A stretch of 64,000 nucleotides of DNA from Streptomyces uncialis (GCF_001905345.1 NZ_LFBV01000001.1:755321-819320), one strand, 5' to 3'. Positions 1-9,507 are shown, counted from the first letter of the stretch. Numbers and translations are program-made. Notes: a model not told the origin generated them from the letters alone.

Positions 1-861
1 GCGGCCGTCGACCAGGTGCAGTCCGGCGCCGTCGACCCGAAGTACCTCCCCGATGTGGACGACGAATGGGTCACCGTCCCGGGCGGGCCGACCGGGGACG
101 TACGGGCCCGGATCGTGCGGCCCGCCGGGGTCGGCGGCGCGCTGCCCGTGGTGCTGTACATCCACGGCGCCGGCTGGGTCTTCGGCAACGCGCGCACCCA
201 TGACCGGCTGGTACGGGAACTCGCCGTCGGCGCGGGCGCCGCCGTCGTGTTCCCCGAGTACGACCTGTCGCCCGAGGCCCGGTACCCGGTCGCCGTCGAG
301 CAGAACTACGCCGTCGCCCGCTGGATCGTCGCCGAGGGCACGGGCAAGGGGCTCGACCCGGCGCGGATCGCGGTGGCCGGTGACTCCGTCGGCGGCAACA
401 TGGCGGCGGCGCTCACCCTGATGGCGAAGGAACGCGGGGACGTGCCGCTCGTCCACCAGGTGCTCTTCTACCCGGTGACCGACGCCGCGTTCGACACCCC
501 CTCTTACCACCACTTCGCGGAGGGGTACTTCCTGCGGCGCGACGGGATGCGGTGGTTCTGGGACCAGTACACGATCGACCCCGCCGACCGGGCGCAGATC
601 ACCGTCTCCCCGCTGCGCGCCACCCGCGAGGAGCTGGCCGGACTGCCGCCCGCGCTCGTGATCACCGGGGAGGCGGACGTCCTGCGGGACGAGGGCGAGG
701 CGTACGCGGGCAAGCTGCGCGCGGCGGGTGTCCCCGTCACCGCCGTCCGCTTCCAGGGGATCATCCACGACTTCGTCATGCTCAACGCCCTGCGCGGCAC
801 CCACGCCGCGGAGGCGGCGATCTCGCTCGCACAGCGAACCTTGCGGGCCGCGCTGCGCTGA
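1..861 (+). CDS. Alpha/beta hydrolase (HSL-type esterase), 5' end outside window
   Basis: Carboxylesterase of the hormone-sensitive-lipase branch, probably cytosolic, hydrolysing small esters. The oxyanion motif reads IHGAGWVFGN, the nucleophile elbow is GDSVGGN, and the catalytic Asp and His follow in GEADVLRDE and GIIHDFVM. The frame is open to base 1 without a convincing ribosome site at the GTG at 16, so the true start probably lies upstream. About 281 residues are visible against a family norm near 310. Substrate cannot be read from sequence. It converges on the regulator at 1415 across a repeat-filled gap. Confidence 0.85.
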   Translation, partial: AAVDQVQSGAVDPKYLPDVDDEWVTVPGGPTGDVRARIVRPAGVGGALPVVLYIHGAGWVFGNARTHDRLVRELAVGAGAAVVFPEYDLSPEARYPVAVEQNYAVARWIVAEGTGKGLDPARIAVAGDSVGGNMAAALTLMAKERGDVPLVHQVLFYPVTDAAFDTPSYHHFAEGYFLRRDGMRWFWDQYTIDPADRAQITVSPLRATREELAGLPPALVITGEADVLRDEGEAYAGKLRAAGVPVTAVRFQGIIHDFVMLNALRGTHAAEAAISLAQRTLRAALR

Positions 862-939
862 CTGCGGCGGGCCCCGGGTGCCCTCTCGGTACCCGGGTCC
901 CGCCTTCGTGTGGACGTCAACGCGCGACCGTTCCCGTGG

Positions 940-1410
940 CGCGGCTGGTCGCCGCCCCGCTGGATGCTGCCCCCTTACGGTCGCTCCTAGGGTGCGGGTC
1001 CGCCCTCGTCTTTCGCGCAGTTCCCCGCGCCCCTGACGGGGCGCCCACCTGGGGTTGTTTTTCACCCTCCTCCTCGTGCAGTCGCGCTGCTGCGGGAGGG
1101 GGTGGGCGGGAATCTCTGCCCGCAGACTCCGATGCTCTTCAGTCGGGTACGGGTACGTCGTACCGAGCGTGTCGGATCGAGGACGGAGAATCCCGACCGG
1201 CCCCGACCCGAAGAACAAGCCGGGAGCGCCCCAAAGGGGCGCGGGGAACTGCGCGAAACCACCGGACGACGGCACAGGAACGAAGTACGCCCAGCCGGAC
1301 AGACCTGGGAAGCGCAAGCGAAGGCGACCCGCGGGGAACCGCGAAACCACCGAGCGACGGCACAGGAACGCAGTGCGTCCCGCCGGACGGACCTGGGAAG
1401 CGCAAGCGAA
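940..1410. repeat. Intergenic composite repeat block 1
   Basis: This gap between two convergent genes holds no supportable gene. It contains the 20-bp motif GCGCAGTTCCCCGCGCCCCT (near 1016), then a core of about 130 bp (1085-1223) that recurs at 6183, 22431, 39481 and 53138. After it come the same 20-bp motif inverted (near 1236) and nearly two units of the 88-bp repeat found in tandem at 39756. The arms are inverted relative to each other, so the block is a large imperfect palindrome. Confidence 0.85.
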
Positions 1411-1414
1411 GGCG

Positions 1415-2788
1415 TCACGCCGCCTTGAGTGCCCCGATCTCCCGGGCCCGCTCCGCCAGTTCCTCCACGGGGCGGGACTTCGCGTGCTGCCTGACCGCCG
1501 CGCGCAGCGTCCCGAAGTGGTCGTCCGCCCGCGCGCTGCTCACATGCTCGTACTCGTCGAGGAACCGGCCCCAGCTGTGGCAGGCCGCGTCCAGATGCCC
1601 GAGCGCGACCTGCCGCCGCGCGAGCACCGCGTACGCGTGGGCCCGGCCCTGCCGCTCCTGCGCGGGCTGGTGCCGGATGGACTGCTGGAGGACCCGGATG
1701 CTGCCCGCAAGGTCCCGTTCCTCGTTGAGCACGTGTGCGACGTGGAACAGCCAGGCCGTCCGGTCGTACCCGCCGATCGCCTCGCGTCGGCTGTCGGCGC
1801 GGGACAGTGCGTCCTCGGCCTCCCGCAGCCGGGCGTGCGCGCGGCGCCGGTCGCCGACCATCGCCGCCGCGTGCGCCTGCTGGCCGCGCAGGAACGCCAG
1901 CAGCCGGGGCCCGGCGGAGGGCGCCGCCTCGGCGGCCGAGTCGGCGAGCTCCAGCGCCTTGTGACCGTGGCCCAGGTTCGACGCCTGGAGGGACATCCCG
2001 CGCAGGGTGCGGCAGTAGGTGACCTGGTCCCCGGCCTCCTGGGCCAGCCCGAGCGCGCGGACGTAGTACTTCTGTCCGAGTCCGTGGGCCTTCTCGTACA
2101 TCGCCATCCAGCCGGTGAGGTACGCCAGGTCGGACGCGGCGGCCAGCATGTCCTTGCGGACCTGGTCCCCGGCCTGCGCCTTGAGCCAGGGGCCGACCGT
2201 GTTCACGAGGAACGCGGAGGCCATGGGCATGGCGTGCGCCGCGCCGAGCTCGTCGAGGATGTCCGCGATCCGCTCGGTCATCGTCCGTACCGACCAGACC
2301 TGGGAGGCGCCGATCCGGGTGGTGCGCTGGCCCGGCCGCCACTCGGCCTCGGGGCGCGGCGCGGCGTGCGCGGTCGCGGTGAACGCCGGGAGGGTGAGCG
2401 CGGCGGAGAACACCGACGCGGCGAGGACCCCCCGCCGGGAGGGGTCCATGGTCGCGCGGCCGAGGTCGATCAGCTCCTCCACGGCGTCGCCCGTGGCGCC
2501 CCGGCCGTCGGCCGGGCCGGGCGGCACCGCGGGGCACAGTCCGGCCTCCGCATGGGTGACGGGCCGTCCGAGCCGTGCCGAGAACGCCTCGACGATCAGG
2601 GCCCTGACCTGCGGTCTCGGCGCTGTGCCGGCGATCCAGTGCGCGACCGCGGTGCGGTCGTAGGTCAGCTCCAGTCCGGCCTGCGGGCCGAGCCGGTTGA
2701 CCTGCTGTGCCAACTGAGTACGCGTCCAGCCTGCCTGGTCGAGCAGCCGGGCGAGGTTCGGGTTGGGGGTGCGCTTCCTCGTGGCCAT
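1415..2788 (-). CDS. XRE-like regulator with TPR-like C-terminal region
   Basis: 457-residue cytosolic regulator. An N-terminal DNA-binding region (residues about 8-80, containing LARLLDQAGWTRTQLAQQVN) precedes a conserved RLGRPVTHAEAGL block. An alanine-rich helical repeat region (about 200-450) follows, typical of ligand- or peptide-sensing Streptomyces regulators. It is a paralogue of the gene at 18673-20091, which shares the same opening and the PVTHAEAG block. It faces away from the HATPase gene at 3064 across a gap with phased 10-bp repeats that could be its operator. Targets unknown. Confidence 0.85.
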   Translation of the reverse strand: MATRKRTPNPNLARLLDQAGWTRTQLAQQVNRLGPQAGLELTYDRTAVAHWIAGTAPRPQVRALIVEAFSARLGRPVTHAEAGLCPAVPPGPADGRGATGDAVEELIDLGRATMDPSRRGVLAASVFSAALTLPAFTATAHAAPRPEAEWRPGQRTTRIGASQVWSVRTMTERIADILDELGAAHAMPMASAFLVNTVGPWLKAQAGDQVRKDMLAAASDLAYLTGWMAMYEKAHGLGQKYYVRALGLAQEAGDQVTYCRTLRGMSLQASNLGHGHKALELADSAAEAAPSAGPRLLAFLRGQQAHAAAMVGDRRRAHARLREAEDALSRADSRREAIGGYDRTAWLFHVAHVLNEERDLAGSIRVLQQSIRHQPAQERQGRAHAYAVLARRQVALGHLDAACHSWGRFLDEYEHVSSARADDHFGTLRAAVRQHAKSRPVEELAERAREIGALKAA

Positions 2789-2893
2789 GACCTCAACTCC
2801 CCACGACGTCCTGGGTGTTCACGGTGTTCACGGTCCCACTGGTCCCCAACGGTACCCGTGAACAGGCCCCGCGCGGTTACCTCTTGCACGGAC

Positions 2894-2930
2894 ATTGAAG
2901 ACGATCGAACGACATCGAACTACATCGAGC
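2894..2930. promoter_or_regulatory. Four phased 10-bp direct repeats, candidate operator
   Basis: Copies of ATYGAAS-type heptamers start at 2894 (ATTGAAG), 2904 (ATCGAAC), 2914 (ATCGAAC) and 2924 (ATCGAGC), exactly 10 bp apart and so on one face of the helix. They lie in the divergent region between the regulator at 2788 and the HATPase at 3064. A further imperfect direct repeat, ATGCRGAACGGC, follows at 2932 and 2949. This looks like a cooperative protein-binding site. The regulator next door is the obvious candidate, by inference only. Confidence 0.45.
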
Positions 2931-3063
2931 GATGCGGAACGGCAAACGATGCAGAACGGCATCCGGACGATCCCGGCCCCATGGAGACAGGGTGAGAGGT
3001 ACCGAAACGGTCGGCCGCGGTGACGGCGGTACGACGGGGACAGTGGCGGAGGGGGGATTCGCC

Positions 3064-3549
3064 GTGAGCTATCTGAGGACCTCGCACCCCGGCGGTCCGC
3101 TGACCGAACGGGACCGCGCCCGCCCGCGGCAGATGCGCAGGATCGTTCGTGCGCAGCTGAGGCACTGGGGACTGGCGGACCTGGTGGAATCGGCGCAGCT
3201 CGTGGTCACCGAGCTGGTCACGAACGCGTTCCAGCACGGCTGGGGCGACGAGGTCCGCATACATCTGAGCCGCACCGCCGAGACCGTCAAGGTGGAGGTC
3301 CGCACCGGCCCGATGCCGGTGCCCCGGCCCCGCCGCGTCCCGGCCGGACGCCCGGTCGCGGCCGGGTGCCCCGGCCCCCGGGCCGCCTTCCCGCACCCGG
3401 CCCCCTTCGCCCCGGACGACCGGCTCGCCGAGCGGGGCCGGGGGCTGATCCTGGTCGAGGCGCTGGCCCAGGAATGGGGCGTTCACACGGACGGGGGAAC
3501 CGTCTGGTGCGTGTTGACGGTGAGCCACAAACCGGACGGAACGCTCTGA
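3064..3549 (+). CDS. HATPase (anti-sigma-like) regulatory protein
   Basis: 161-residue GHKL ATPase of the RsbW/SpoIIAB-like group abundant in Streptomyces. The N-box is ELVTNAFQHG and the G-box RGRGLILVEALAQEWG. It lacks a sensor domain, so it is probably a serine kinase or anti-sigma partner. The start is the GTG at 3064 behind GGAGGGG; the frame stays open upstream but has no ribosome site there. A proline-rich insert (about residues 75-115) separates the two nucleotide-binding boxes and is longer than usual. Partner unknown. The divergent regulator at 1415 is a frequent type of neighbour for these proteins. Confidence 0.8.
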   Translation: MSYLRTSHPGGPLTERDRARPRQMRRIVRAQLRHWGLADLVESAQLVVTELVTNAFQHGWGDEVRIHLSRTAETVKVEVRTGPMPVPRPRRVPAGRPVAAGCPGPRAAFPHPAPFAPDDRLAERGRGLILVEALAQEWGVHTDGGTVWCVLTVSHKPDGTL

Positions 3550-3655
3550 GGTTCGCACATCGGTTCAGGTGAAGAGCTGTCGGATCACGCGGCCATTGGA
3601 GACACTGGGAGGCAGGGGCGGAACAGGACAGCGGCAGACGTAAGGGGCGGGCTCG

Positions 3656-5989
3656 GTGGGGCGGGGTTCGGGCGGGCTGATCGGGACGTGGGCCGAGGCC
3701 CAGCGGCAGCAGCAGCGGCAGTACGAGGAGGGGCTGCGCCGGCAGGCCCGCGAGCGGCGGGAGTACGAGCGCGAGCAGCGGGCCCGGGAGCGGGACCTGG
3801 CCCGGATGCACCGGGAGCAGCAGGCCGCGTACCGCGCGCGGCGGGAGGCGGACGCCCGGGGGCGCACCGAGGAGATCGAGGCACGGGTCGCGGAACTGAG
3901 CGGGCTGCTGGTCGCGGGCTGCCGGGCGCCCGCGTTCCGGGTGGCGGCGCTGCGGCGGGAGGAGTCGGTGGCCCCGTTCGAGCCCGGTCCGCTCGCGGCG
4001 CCCGTGCCGATGCCCGACCCGAGGGCGTACGTCACCCAGGGCGGCGGCTGGACGGCCGGCGCGCGGGCGCGGGCCCAGCGGGACGCCGAGGACCGCTACC
4101 GCCGGGACTGGGACACGGCCCGGCTCGCGGAGGAGCGGCGCCTGCGGGAACTCGCGGACTACCGGCACCGCTACGAGACCTGGGCCGCCGGACGGAACGC
4201 CGAGGTCCGCGCGCACAACGCGAACATCCAGGAGATGACGTCCAGTCTGCGCGGCGCCGAACCGGAGACGGTCATCGAGTACTTCTCCGCCGCCCTGTAC
4301 GCCAACTCGGTCTGGCCGGAGGGCTTCCCCCGGCAGGTCAGCGCCGCGTTCGACCCGGCCGCCCGGCAGTTCGTCCTCAACTGGCAGCTGCCCGCGGCCG
4401 ACGTGGTCCCCGAGGCCAGGTCCGTACGGTACGTGGTCAGCGCCGACCAGCTGAAGGAGACGGCCCGGCCGCAGACCCAGCGGCGGGCCGTCTACCGGGA
4501 CGTGCTCGCGCAGAGCGTGCTGCTCGCCCTGCGGGACGTGTTCGCGGCCGACGAGTTCGGGGTGCTGTCGTCCGTCGCGCTGAACGGCTTCGTGGACGAC
4601 TTCGACCCGGCGACGGGCCGCCGCACGGAGCTGTTCGTGGCGTCGGTGCTGGCGGAGCGCGGCGCGTTCGACGGGCTGCGGCTGGAGACGGTGAACGCGG
4701 CGGACTGCCTCACGGACGGGCTCGGCGGCTCGCTGTCGGCCAAGCCCGACCAGCGGGTCGCGGTCCGTCCGGCGCGGCTGCCGGAGCAGGTCGGCGCGGG
4801 GGTGGTCAGCCACGGGGACGGTACCGAGCCGGATCTGCTGGAGATGGACCCGCTGGCGTTCGAGGCGCTGGTCGCGGAGCTGTTCCGGGCCCGGGGCATG
4901 CAGGCGGTCACCACCCAGCGGTCGGGTGACGGCGGGGTCGACGTCGACGCGGTCGACCCGGACCCGATCAGCGGCGGCAAGATCGTCGTCCAGGTCAAGC
5001 GGTACCGCAACACCGTCCCGCCGAGCGCGGTCCGCGATCTGTACGGGACCGTGCAGGACGCGGGCGCCAACAAGGGCGTCCTCGTCACCACGTCCGGCTT
5101 CGGCCCCGGTTCCTACACCTTCGCGAACGGCAAGCCGCTGACCCTGGTGTCCGGGCCCGAGCTGGTGGAGCTGCTCCATCAGCACGGGTTGCGGGGGCGC
5201 CTCGGGGACGGGGGTCCCCGGGGCGGGTCGTCCGGGGGCGGCCGGTCCTCCGGTGGGGCCCGGTCGTCCGGCGGCAGGCCTTCCAGCGGCGGGCGGTCAT
5301 CCGGTGGCTCGGGGGGCGGTGCGGAGCCGATCGGCGGTACGGGGTCGGGTGGGGTTGGTTCAGGTGGTTCAGGTGGTTCGGCGGGGTTCTCGTCCACGGC
5401 GCCCACGCTGGTCATGCCGACCGGGCCCGACGGCCCTGCGGCGGGGCACGGCCGGCCCGCCGACCGCACCCACGGGGAGGACGACGGGGACCCCGGCGAT
5501 CACGGGGACTTCAACGTCCTCGGGATGTCCTGGTCCGGGGCGGTCGCCCTCGACGTGTGCGCGCTGGTGTGCCAGGGCGGGCGGGTCCTCGCGGACGACT
5601 GGTTCGTCTTCTTCAACAATCCGCGCACCCCGGACGGCTCGGTCCGGATGCTCGGGGACTTCGCGGGGGACCGGGCGGCGGTGCGGGTCGCGTTCGACGC
5701 GGTGCCGGACCGGGCCGACCGGATCGTGCTCGTCGCGGCCGTCGACCCGGCGGTCAATCCGGACGCCGACCTCGCGGGCTTCACCGGCGCGGGGATACGG
5801 CTGCGCGCGGCCGACGGCACCGAGCTCGACCGGCTGGAGGTGTCCGACGGCCGTGCGGGGGAGAGCGCGCTGGTACTCGGGTCGTTCCGCCGCCGCGCGG
5901 GCGGTGACTGGACCTTCGTGGTCGGCGGCAAGGGGTACGGGGGTGGCCTCGGCGAGTTGGTGGGGGACTTCGGTATCGACGTCCAGTAG
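3656..5989 (+). CDS. Mrr-type nuclease / TerD domain fusion protein
   Basis: 777-residue protein with four parts. Residues 10-90 are a charged Arg/Glu/Gln coiled coil. A middle region (to about 385) is unassigned. An Mrr-type restriction-endonuclease fold (about 395-510) has the catalytic series FEALVAELF, GDGGVDVDA and VVQVKRYR, giving the Glu, Asp and Gln-x-Lys. After a Gly/Ser-rich linker (about 515-605), a TerD domain (about 613-777) carries WFVFFNNP and the usual C-terminal FVVGGKGYGGGL. TerD proteins bind calcium and belong to a stress/defence network; Mrr proteins cut modified or foreign DNA. The fusion suggests a nuclease recruited through TerD, by inference. GTG start at 3656. Confidence 0.85.
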   Translation: MGRGSGGLIGTWAEAQRQQQRQYEEGLRRQARERREYEREQRARERDLARMHREQQAAYRARREADARGRTEEIEARVAELSGLLVAGCRAPAFRVAALRREESVAPFEPGPLAAPVPMPDPRAYVTQGGGWTAGARARAQRDAEDRYRRDWDTARLAEERRLRELADYRHRYETWAAGRNAEVRAHNANIQEMTSSLRGAEPETVIEYFSAALYANSVWPEGFPRQVSAAFDPAARQFVLNWQLPAADVVPEARSVRYVVSADQLKETARPQTQRRAVYRDVLAQSVLLALRDVFAADEFGVLSSVALNGFVDDFDPATGRRTELFVASVLAERGAFDGLRLETVNAADCLTDGLGGSLSAKPDQRVAVRPARLPEQVGAGVVSHGDGTEPDLLEMDPLAFEALVAELFRARGMQAVTTQRSGDGGVDVDAVDPDPISGGKIVVQVKRYRNTVPPSAVRDLYGTVQDAGANKGVLVTTSGFGPGSYTFANGKPLTLVSGPELVELLHQHGLRGRLGDGGPRGGSSGGGRSSGGARSSGGRPSSGGRSSGGSGGGAEPIGGTGSGGVGSGGSGGSAGFSSTAPTLVMPTGPDGPAAGHGRPADRTHGEDDGDPGDHGDFNVLGMSWSGAVALDVCALVCQGGRVLADDWFVFFNNPRTPDGSVRMLGDFAGDRAAVRVAFDAVPDRADRIVLVAAVDPAVNPDADLAGFTGAGIRLRAADGTELDRLEVSDGRAGESALVLGSFRRRAGGDWTFVVGGKGYGGGLGELVGDFGIDVQ

Positions 5990-5991
5990 TC

Positions 5992-6520
5992 GCCTTCGCT
6001 TGCGCCTCCGAGGTCCGTCCGGCGGGACGTACTTGGTTCCTGTGCCGTCGCTCGTCGTTTTCGCGCAGTTCCCCGCGGGGCGCCTTCGCTTGCGCTTCCG
6101 AGGTCTGTCCGGGTGGGCGCGCTTGTTCCTGTGCCGTCGTTCGTGGGGTGCGCAGTTCCCCGCGCCCCTTTGGGGCGCATCCGGCCGGTTCTTCGGGTCG
6201 GTGCCGGTCGGGATTCTCCGTCCTCGATCCGACACGCTCGGTACGACGTACCCGTACCCGACTGAAGAGCATCGGAGTCTGCGGGCAGAGATTCCCGCCC
6301 ACCCCCTCCCGCAGCAGCGCGAGTGCGGGAGGAAGGGGGGTGCCCCAAAGGGGCGCGGGGAACTGCGCGAAGACGAGGACCGGCCCGCACCCGAAGAGCG
6401 ACCGCAAAGGGGCAGCACCTCAGGGGCGCGGGGAACTGCGCACCCACGAACGACCCGCACGGGAACAACTACGCCCAGCCGGACAGACCTCGGAAGCGCA
6501 AGCGAAGGCGTAACGCGGAG
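5992..6520. repeat. Intergenic composite repeat block 2
   Basis: Fills the gap between the convergent genes ending at 5989 and 6537; no gene is supportable. The layout mirrors block 1: motif copies in one orientation (near 6065 and 6158), the core of about 130 bp on the minus strand (6183-6320), then motif copies in the opposite orientation (near 6354 and 6423). It ends with a partial 88-bp-type unit. Confidence 0.85.
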
Positions 6521-6536
6521 GTGACCCGGAGAGGGA

Positions 6537-7928
6537 TCAGCCGCGTCCCGCAACGCGGTCCGCGACCCGCGCCAAGCGCGACGACGCGGCGCCCCGACCG
6601 ACCCGCTCACGCCGGTCCGCCTCGCGATACGTCGCGTACATCCCCTGCACCCCGAGCCAGCGGAACGGCTCCGGCTCCCACTTGCGGACCCGGTGGTTCA
6701 CCCACGGCAACGCGGCGAGCTCACCCGCCCCGGAACGCCCCGCGTCGTGCCGGACCAGATCCCGCAGCGTCCGCCCCGCGAGGTTCGCCGTGGCGACCCC
6801 CGAGCCGACATAGCCGCCCGCCCAGCCGAGCCCGGTCGCCCGGTCCAGCGTCACCGTGGCGCACCAGTCACGCGGCACCCCCAGCACCCCGGACCAGGCA
6901 TGGGCGATCCCCACCCCCGCGAGCTGCGGGAAGAACCGGGTGAGCACCGCCCGCAGTTCCCGGGCCGTGGCCCGCTGGGTACCGCCGTCGTTGTCGGTGC
7001 GGCTGCCGAAGCGGTACGGGACGCCCCGGCCGCCCAGCGCGATCCGCCCGTCCGCCGTGCGCTGCGCGTACATGTACGCGTGGGCCATGTCCCCGAGCGC
7101 CTCGCGGCCCGCCCAGCCGACGGACTCCCACTGCTCCTCGGTCAGCGGCTCGGTGGTGATCATCGAGGAGTTCATCGGCAGCCAGGTGCGGCGCTGGCCC
7201 TTGAGCGACGCGGTGAACCCTTCCGTGCAGCGCAGCACGTACGGGGCGCGGACCGTGCCGTACGGGGTGACCGCGTGCCCTGGGCGGATCTCCGTGACGG
7301 GCGTCGACTCATGGACGGTGACACCCAGCGCCTCGACGCTCGCAGCCAGCGCCTTGACCAGCTTCACCGGGTGCAGCCGTGCCCCGTGCGGGGTCCAGGA
7401 GGAGCCCACGGCGCCGGCGATCCTGATCCGTTCGGCGGTCTCGCGGGCACCCAGCAGCAGACGCTCGTCCTCCCCGTACGCGCGTTCCGCCTCGTGGAAC
7501 GCGCGCAGCCGCACCAGCTGCGCCGGGGTGAGGGCCACCTCCAGCACACCGCCCTGGTGGAGGTCCGCCGACCACTTCTCCTCGGCGGCGACCCGGATCA
7601 CCTCGGCGACGGTGCCGTTCATCGCCTTCTGGAGCCGTACCGCTGACTCGTGTCCGTGCAGCCGCGCGTACCGGTCACGGCCCGCGATGCCGTTGTACAG
7701 CCAGCCGCCGTTGCGGCCGGAGGCGCCGTATCCGCAGAACCGCTGTTCCAGGACGGTGATCCGCAGTTCGGGGTCGGCCCGCTTGAGGTAGTACGCCGTC
7801 CACAGGCCGGTGTAGCCGCCGCCGACGATCACCACATCGGCGCTCGTGTCACCGGGCAGGGGTTCGCGGGGCGCCGGGAGGCCGTCCTCGGTGAACCAGT
7901 ACGAGATGCCGCCGTTGACCGTGCCCAT
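6537..7928 (-). CDS. FAD-dependent oxidoreductase (DAO family)
   Basis: 463-residue flavoprotein of the D-amino-acid-oxidase/PuuB group, which oxidises amines or amino acids and gives off hydrogen peroxide. The dinucleotide-binding motif is VVIVGGGYTGLWTAYYL near residue 33, followed by the GASGRNGGW signature of gamma-glutamylputrescine-oxidase-like enzymes. The C-terminal GLGWAGGYVGSGV matches the second FAD contact. Substrate is not certain; a polyamine or glycine-betaine-type amine is likely from the family. It is transcribed away from the kinase at 8042, leaving about 110 bp for two divergent promoters. Confidence 0.85.
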   Translation of the reverse strand: MGTVNGGISYWFTEDGLPAPREPLPGDTSADVVIVGGGYTGLWTAYYLKRADPELRITVLEQRFCGYGASGRNGGWLYNGIAGRDRYARLHGHESAVRLQKAMNGTVAEVIRVAAEEKWSADLHQGGVLEVALTPAQLVRLRAFHEAERAYGEDERLLLGARETAERIRIAGAVGSSWTPHGARLHPVKLVKALAASVEALGVTVHESTPVTEIRPGHAVTPYGTVRAPYVLRCTEGFTASLKGQRRTWLPMNSSMITTEPLTEEQWESVGWAGREALGDMAHAYMYAQRTADGRIALGGRGVPYRFGSRTDNDGGTQRATARELRAVLTRFFPQLAGVGIAHAWSGVLGVPRDWCATVTLDRATGLGWAGGYVGSGVATANLAGRTLRDLVRHDAGRSGAGELAALPWVNHRVRKWEPEPFRWLGVQGMYATYREADRRERVGRGAASSRLARVADRVAGRG

Positions 7929-8041
7929 GCGCCCGTTCCTCCCGCTGCCGCCCGCACTGCTGCCGCCGATCGCGAGCGTACGCGCAGGGCGCGCGGATAT
8001 CCGGAGGCGGGTCGCCCGGTTCTTCTCCTACGCTCGGCGGG

Positions 8042-8986
8042 ATGAGCGCGCAACGGAGGACGCAACAGGGGACGACGGCGCAGGCGCGGGGGACCGGCTT
8101 CGAGATCCCGGCGGAACTGGTCGCGAACCAGCACAAGTACAAGCGGGAGGCGGGACGCGCGTTCATCGACGGGCTGCCCGCGCGGGCGGCGGACCATCTG
8201 GCGCGCTGGGAGCTCACCATCACCGGGCCCGCGATGCACGGCATGGCCTCGCTCGTCCTGCCGGTGGCCCGCGCGGACGGCTCGTCCGCCGTGCTGAAGA
8301 TGCAGGTCGCGGACGACGAGAGCGAGCACCAGGGCGAGGGCCTGCGGGCCTGGGACGGCCGGGGGATCGTCCGGCTGCTCGCCTACGACGAGCCGACCAC
8401 GACCCAGCTCCTCGAACGCGCCGACGAGAGCCGTCCGCTGTCGGCGGTCGAGGACTCCCGGGAGGCGGTGGGCGTCATCGCGGATCTGCTGGCCCGCCTC
8501 ACCTCCGTCCCCGGACCGCCCGGGGTCCGCCACCTCGCGGACATCGCGGCGGACATGCTCGACGCGCTCCCGGGCGCGCTCCCACAGATCGGCGACCCGT
8601 CGGCCCGCCGCGCGCTGTCCGTCTGCGGTGACGCGGTACGGGAGGTGCTGCCCGAGCCGGGGGACCGGCTGCTGCACTGGGACCTGCACTTCGACAACGT
8701 CCTCGGCGCCGTACGCGAACCCTGGCTCGCCATCGACCCGAACCCCCTGGTCGGTGACCCGGGCTTCGACCTCATGCCCGCGCTCGTCAACCGCTACGAG
8801 GACGGCGAGGTGCTGTGGCGCTTCGACCTGATGACCGAGCGCCTGGGCCTGGACCGGCGACGGGCGGCCCGCTGGACGCTGGGACGGGTGCTCCAGAACT
8901 CGCTGTGGGACATCGAGGACGGTGAGCCCCTCCAGGCCACCCAACTGAGGATCGCGGAGCTGCTGACCACGCACCGGACGGGGTAG
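8042..8986 (+). CDS. APH(6)/hydroxyurea-type antibiotic phosphotransferase
   Basis: 314-residue small-molecule kinase of the streptomycin 6-phosphotransferase/hydroxyurea kinase family. The catalytic loop reads LLHWDLHFDNVLG and the metal-binding segment LAIDPNPLVGDPGFDLMPAL. Length fits the family. Members inactivate streptomycin-type aminoglycosides or hydroxyurea, but many Streptomyces copies have no proven drug, so real resistance is an inference. It stands alone, divergent from the oxidoreductase and followed 47 bp later by an acetyltransferase. Confidence 0.85.
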   Translation: MSAQRRTQQGTTAQARGTGFEIPAELVANQHKYKREAGRAFIDGLPARAADHLARWELTITGPAMHGMASLVLPVARADGSSAVLKMQVADDESEHQGEGLRAWDGRGIVRLLAYDEPTTTQLLERADESRPLSAVEDSREAVGVIADLLARLTSVPGPPGVRHLADIAADMLDALPGALPQIGDPSARRALSVCGDAVREVLPEPGDRLLHWDLHFDNVLGAVREPWLAIDPNPLVGDPGFDLMPALVNRYEDGEVLWRFDLMTERLGLDRRRAARWTLGRVLQNSLWDIEDGEPLQATQLRIAELLTTHRTG

Positions 8987-9033
8987 CACGCCGACCACTG
9001 GACCTCGCGACGTCCGGATGGTTTCCTTCCGCC

Positions 9034-9507
9034 ATGATCCGTACTGCCGTCCCCGACGACGTCCCCGTCATCCACGCCATGGTCCGTGAGCTGGCCGAAT
9101 ACGAGAAGGCCCTGCACGAGGTGCGGGCGACCGAGGAGCAGCTTCGCACGGCGCTGTTCGGCGACCACCCGGCGGCGTTCGCGCATGTAGCGGAGGAGAC
9201 GGGTGAGGTCATCGGCTTCGCCCTGTGGTTCCTCAACTTCTCCACATGGCGCGGGGTGCACGGCATCTATCTGGAGGACCTGTACGTACGGCCCGAGCGG
9301 CGCGGCGGCGGACACGGAAAGGCCCTGCTGACGGAGCTGGCCCGGATCTGTGTGGACCGGGGCTACGAACGCCTCGAATGGTCCGTCCTCGACTGGAACA
9401 AGCCGTCGATCGACTTCTACCGCTCCCTGGGCGCGACCCCCCAGGACGAATGGACCGTCCACCGCCTCACGGACAAGGCCCTGACCACCCTGGCGGCCCG
9501 TCCCTGA
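9034..9507 (+). CDS. GNAT family N-acetyltransferase
   Basis: 157-residue acetyl-CoA-dependent N-acetyltransferase resembling diamine (spermidine/spermine) acetyltransferases. Strand 4 and the pyrophosphate loop are visible as LEDLYVRPERRGGGHGKALL, followed by WSVLDWNKPSIDFYRSLGA, the usual C-terminal Asn/Tyr pair. A polyamine or related amine is the likely substrate. It follows the phosphotransferase on the same strand and may be cotranscribed with it. Confidence 0.9.
   Translation: MIRTAVPDDVPVIHAMVRELAEYEKALHEVRATEEQLRTALFGDHPAAFAHVAEETGEVIGFALWFLNFSTWRGVHGIYLEDLYVRPERRGGGHGKALLTELARICVDRGYERLEWSVLDWNKPSIDFYRSLGATPQDEWTVHRLTDKALTTLAARP

Noticed and set aside
3287..5185. 632-residue minus-strand frame opposite the Mrr-TerD gene
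   Set aside because: Shadow frame: amino-acid content is typical of antisense high-GC DNA, and the plus-strand protein has clear catalytic motifs.
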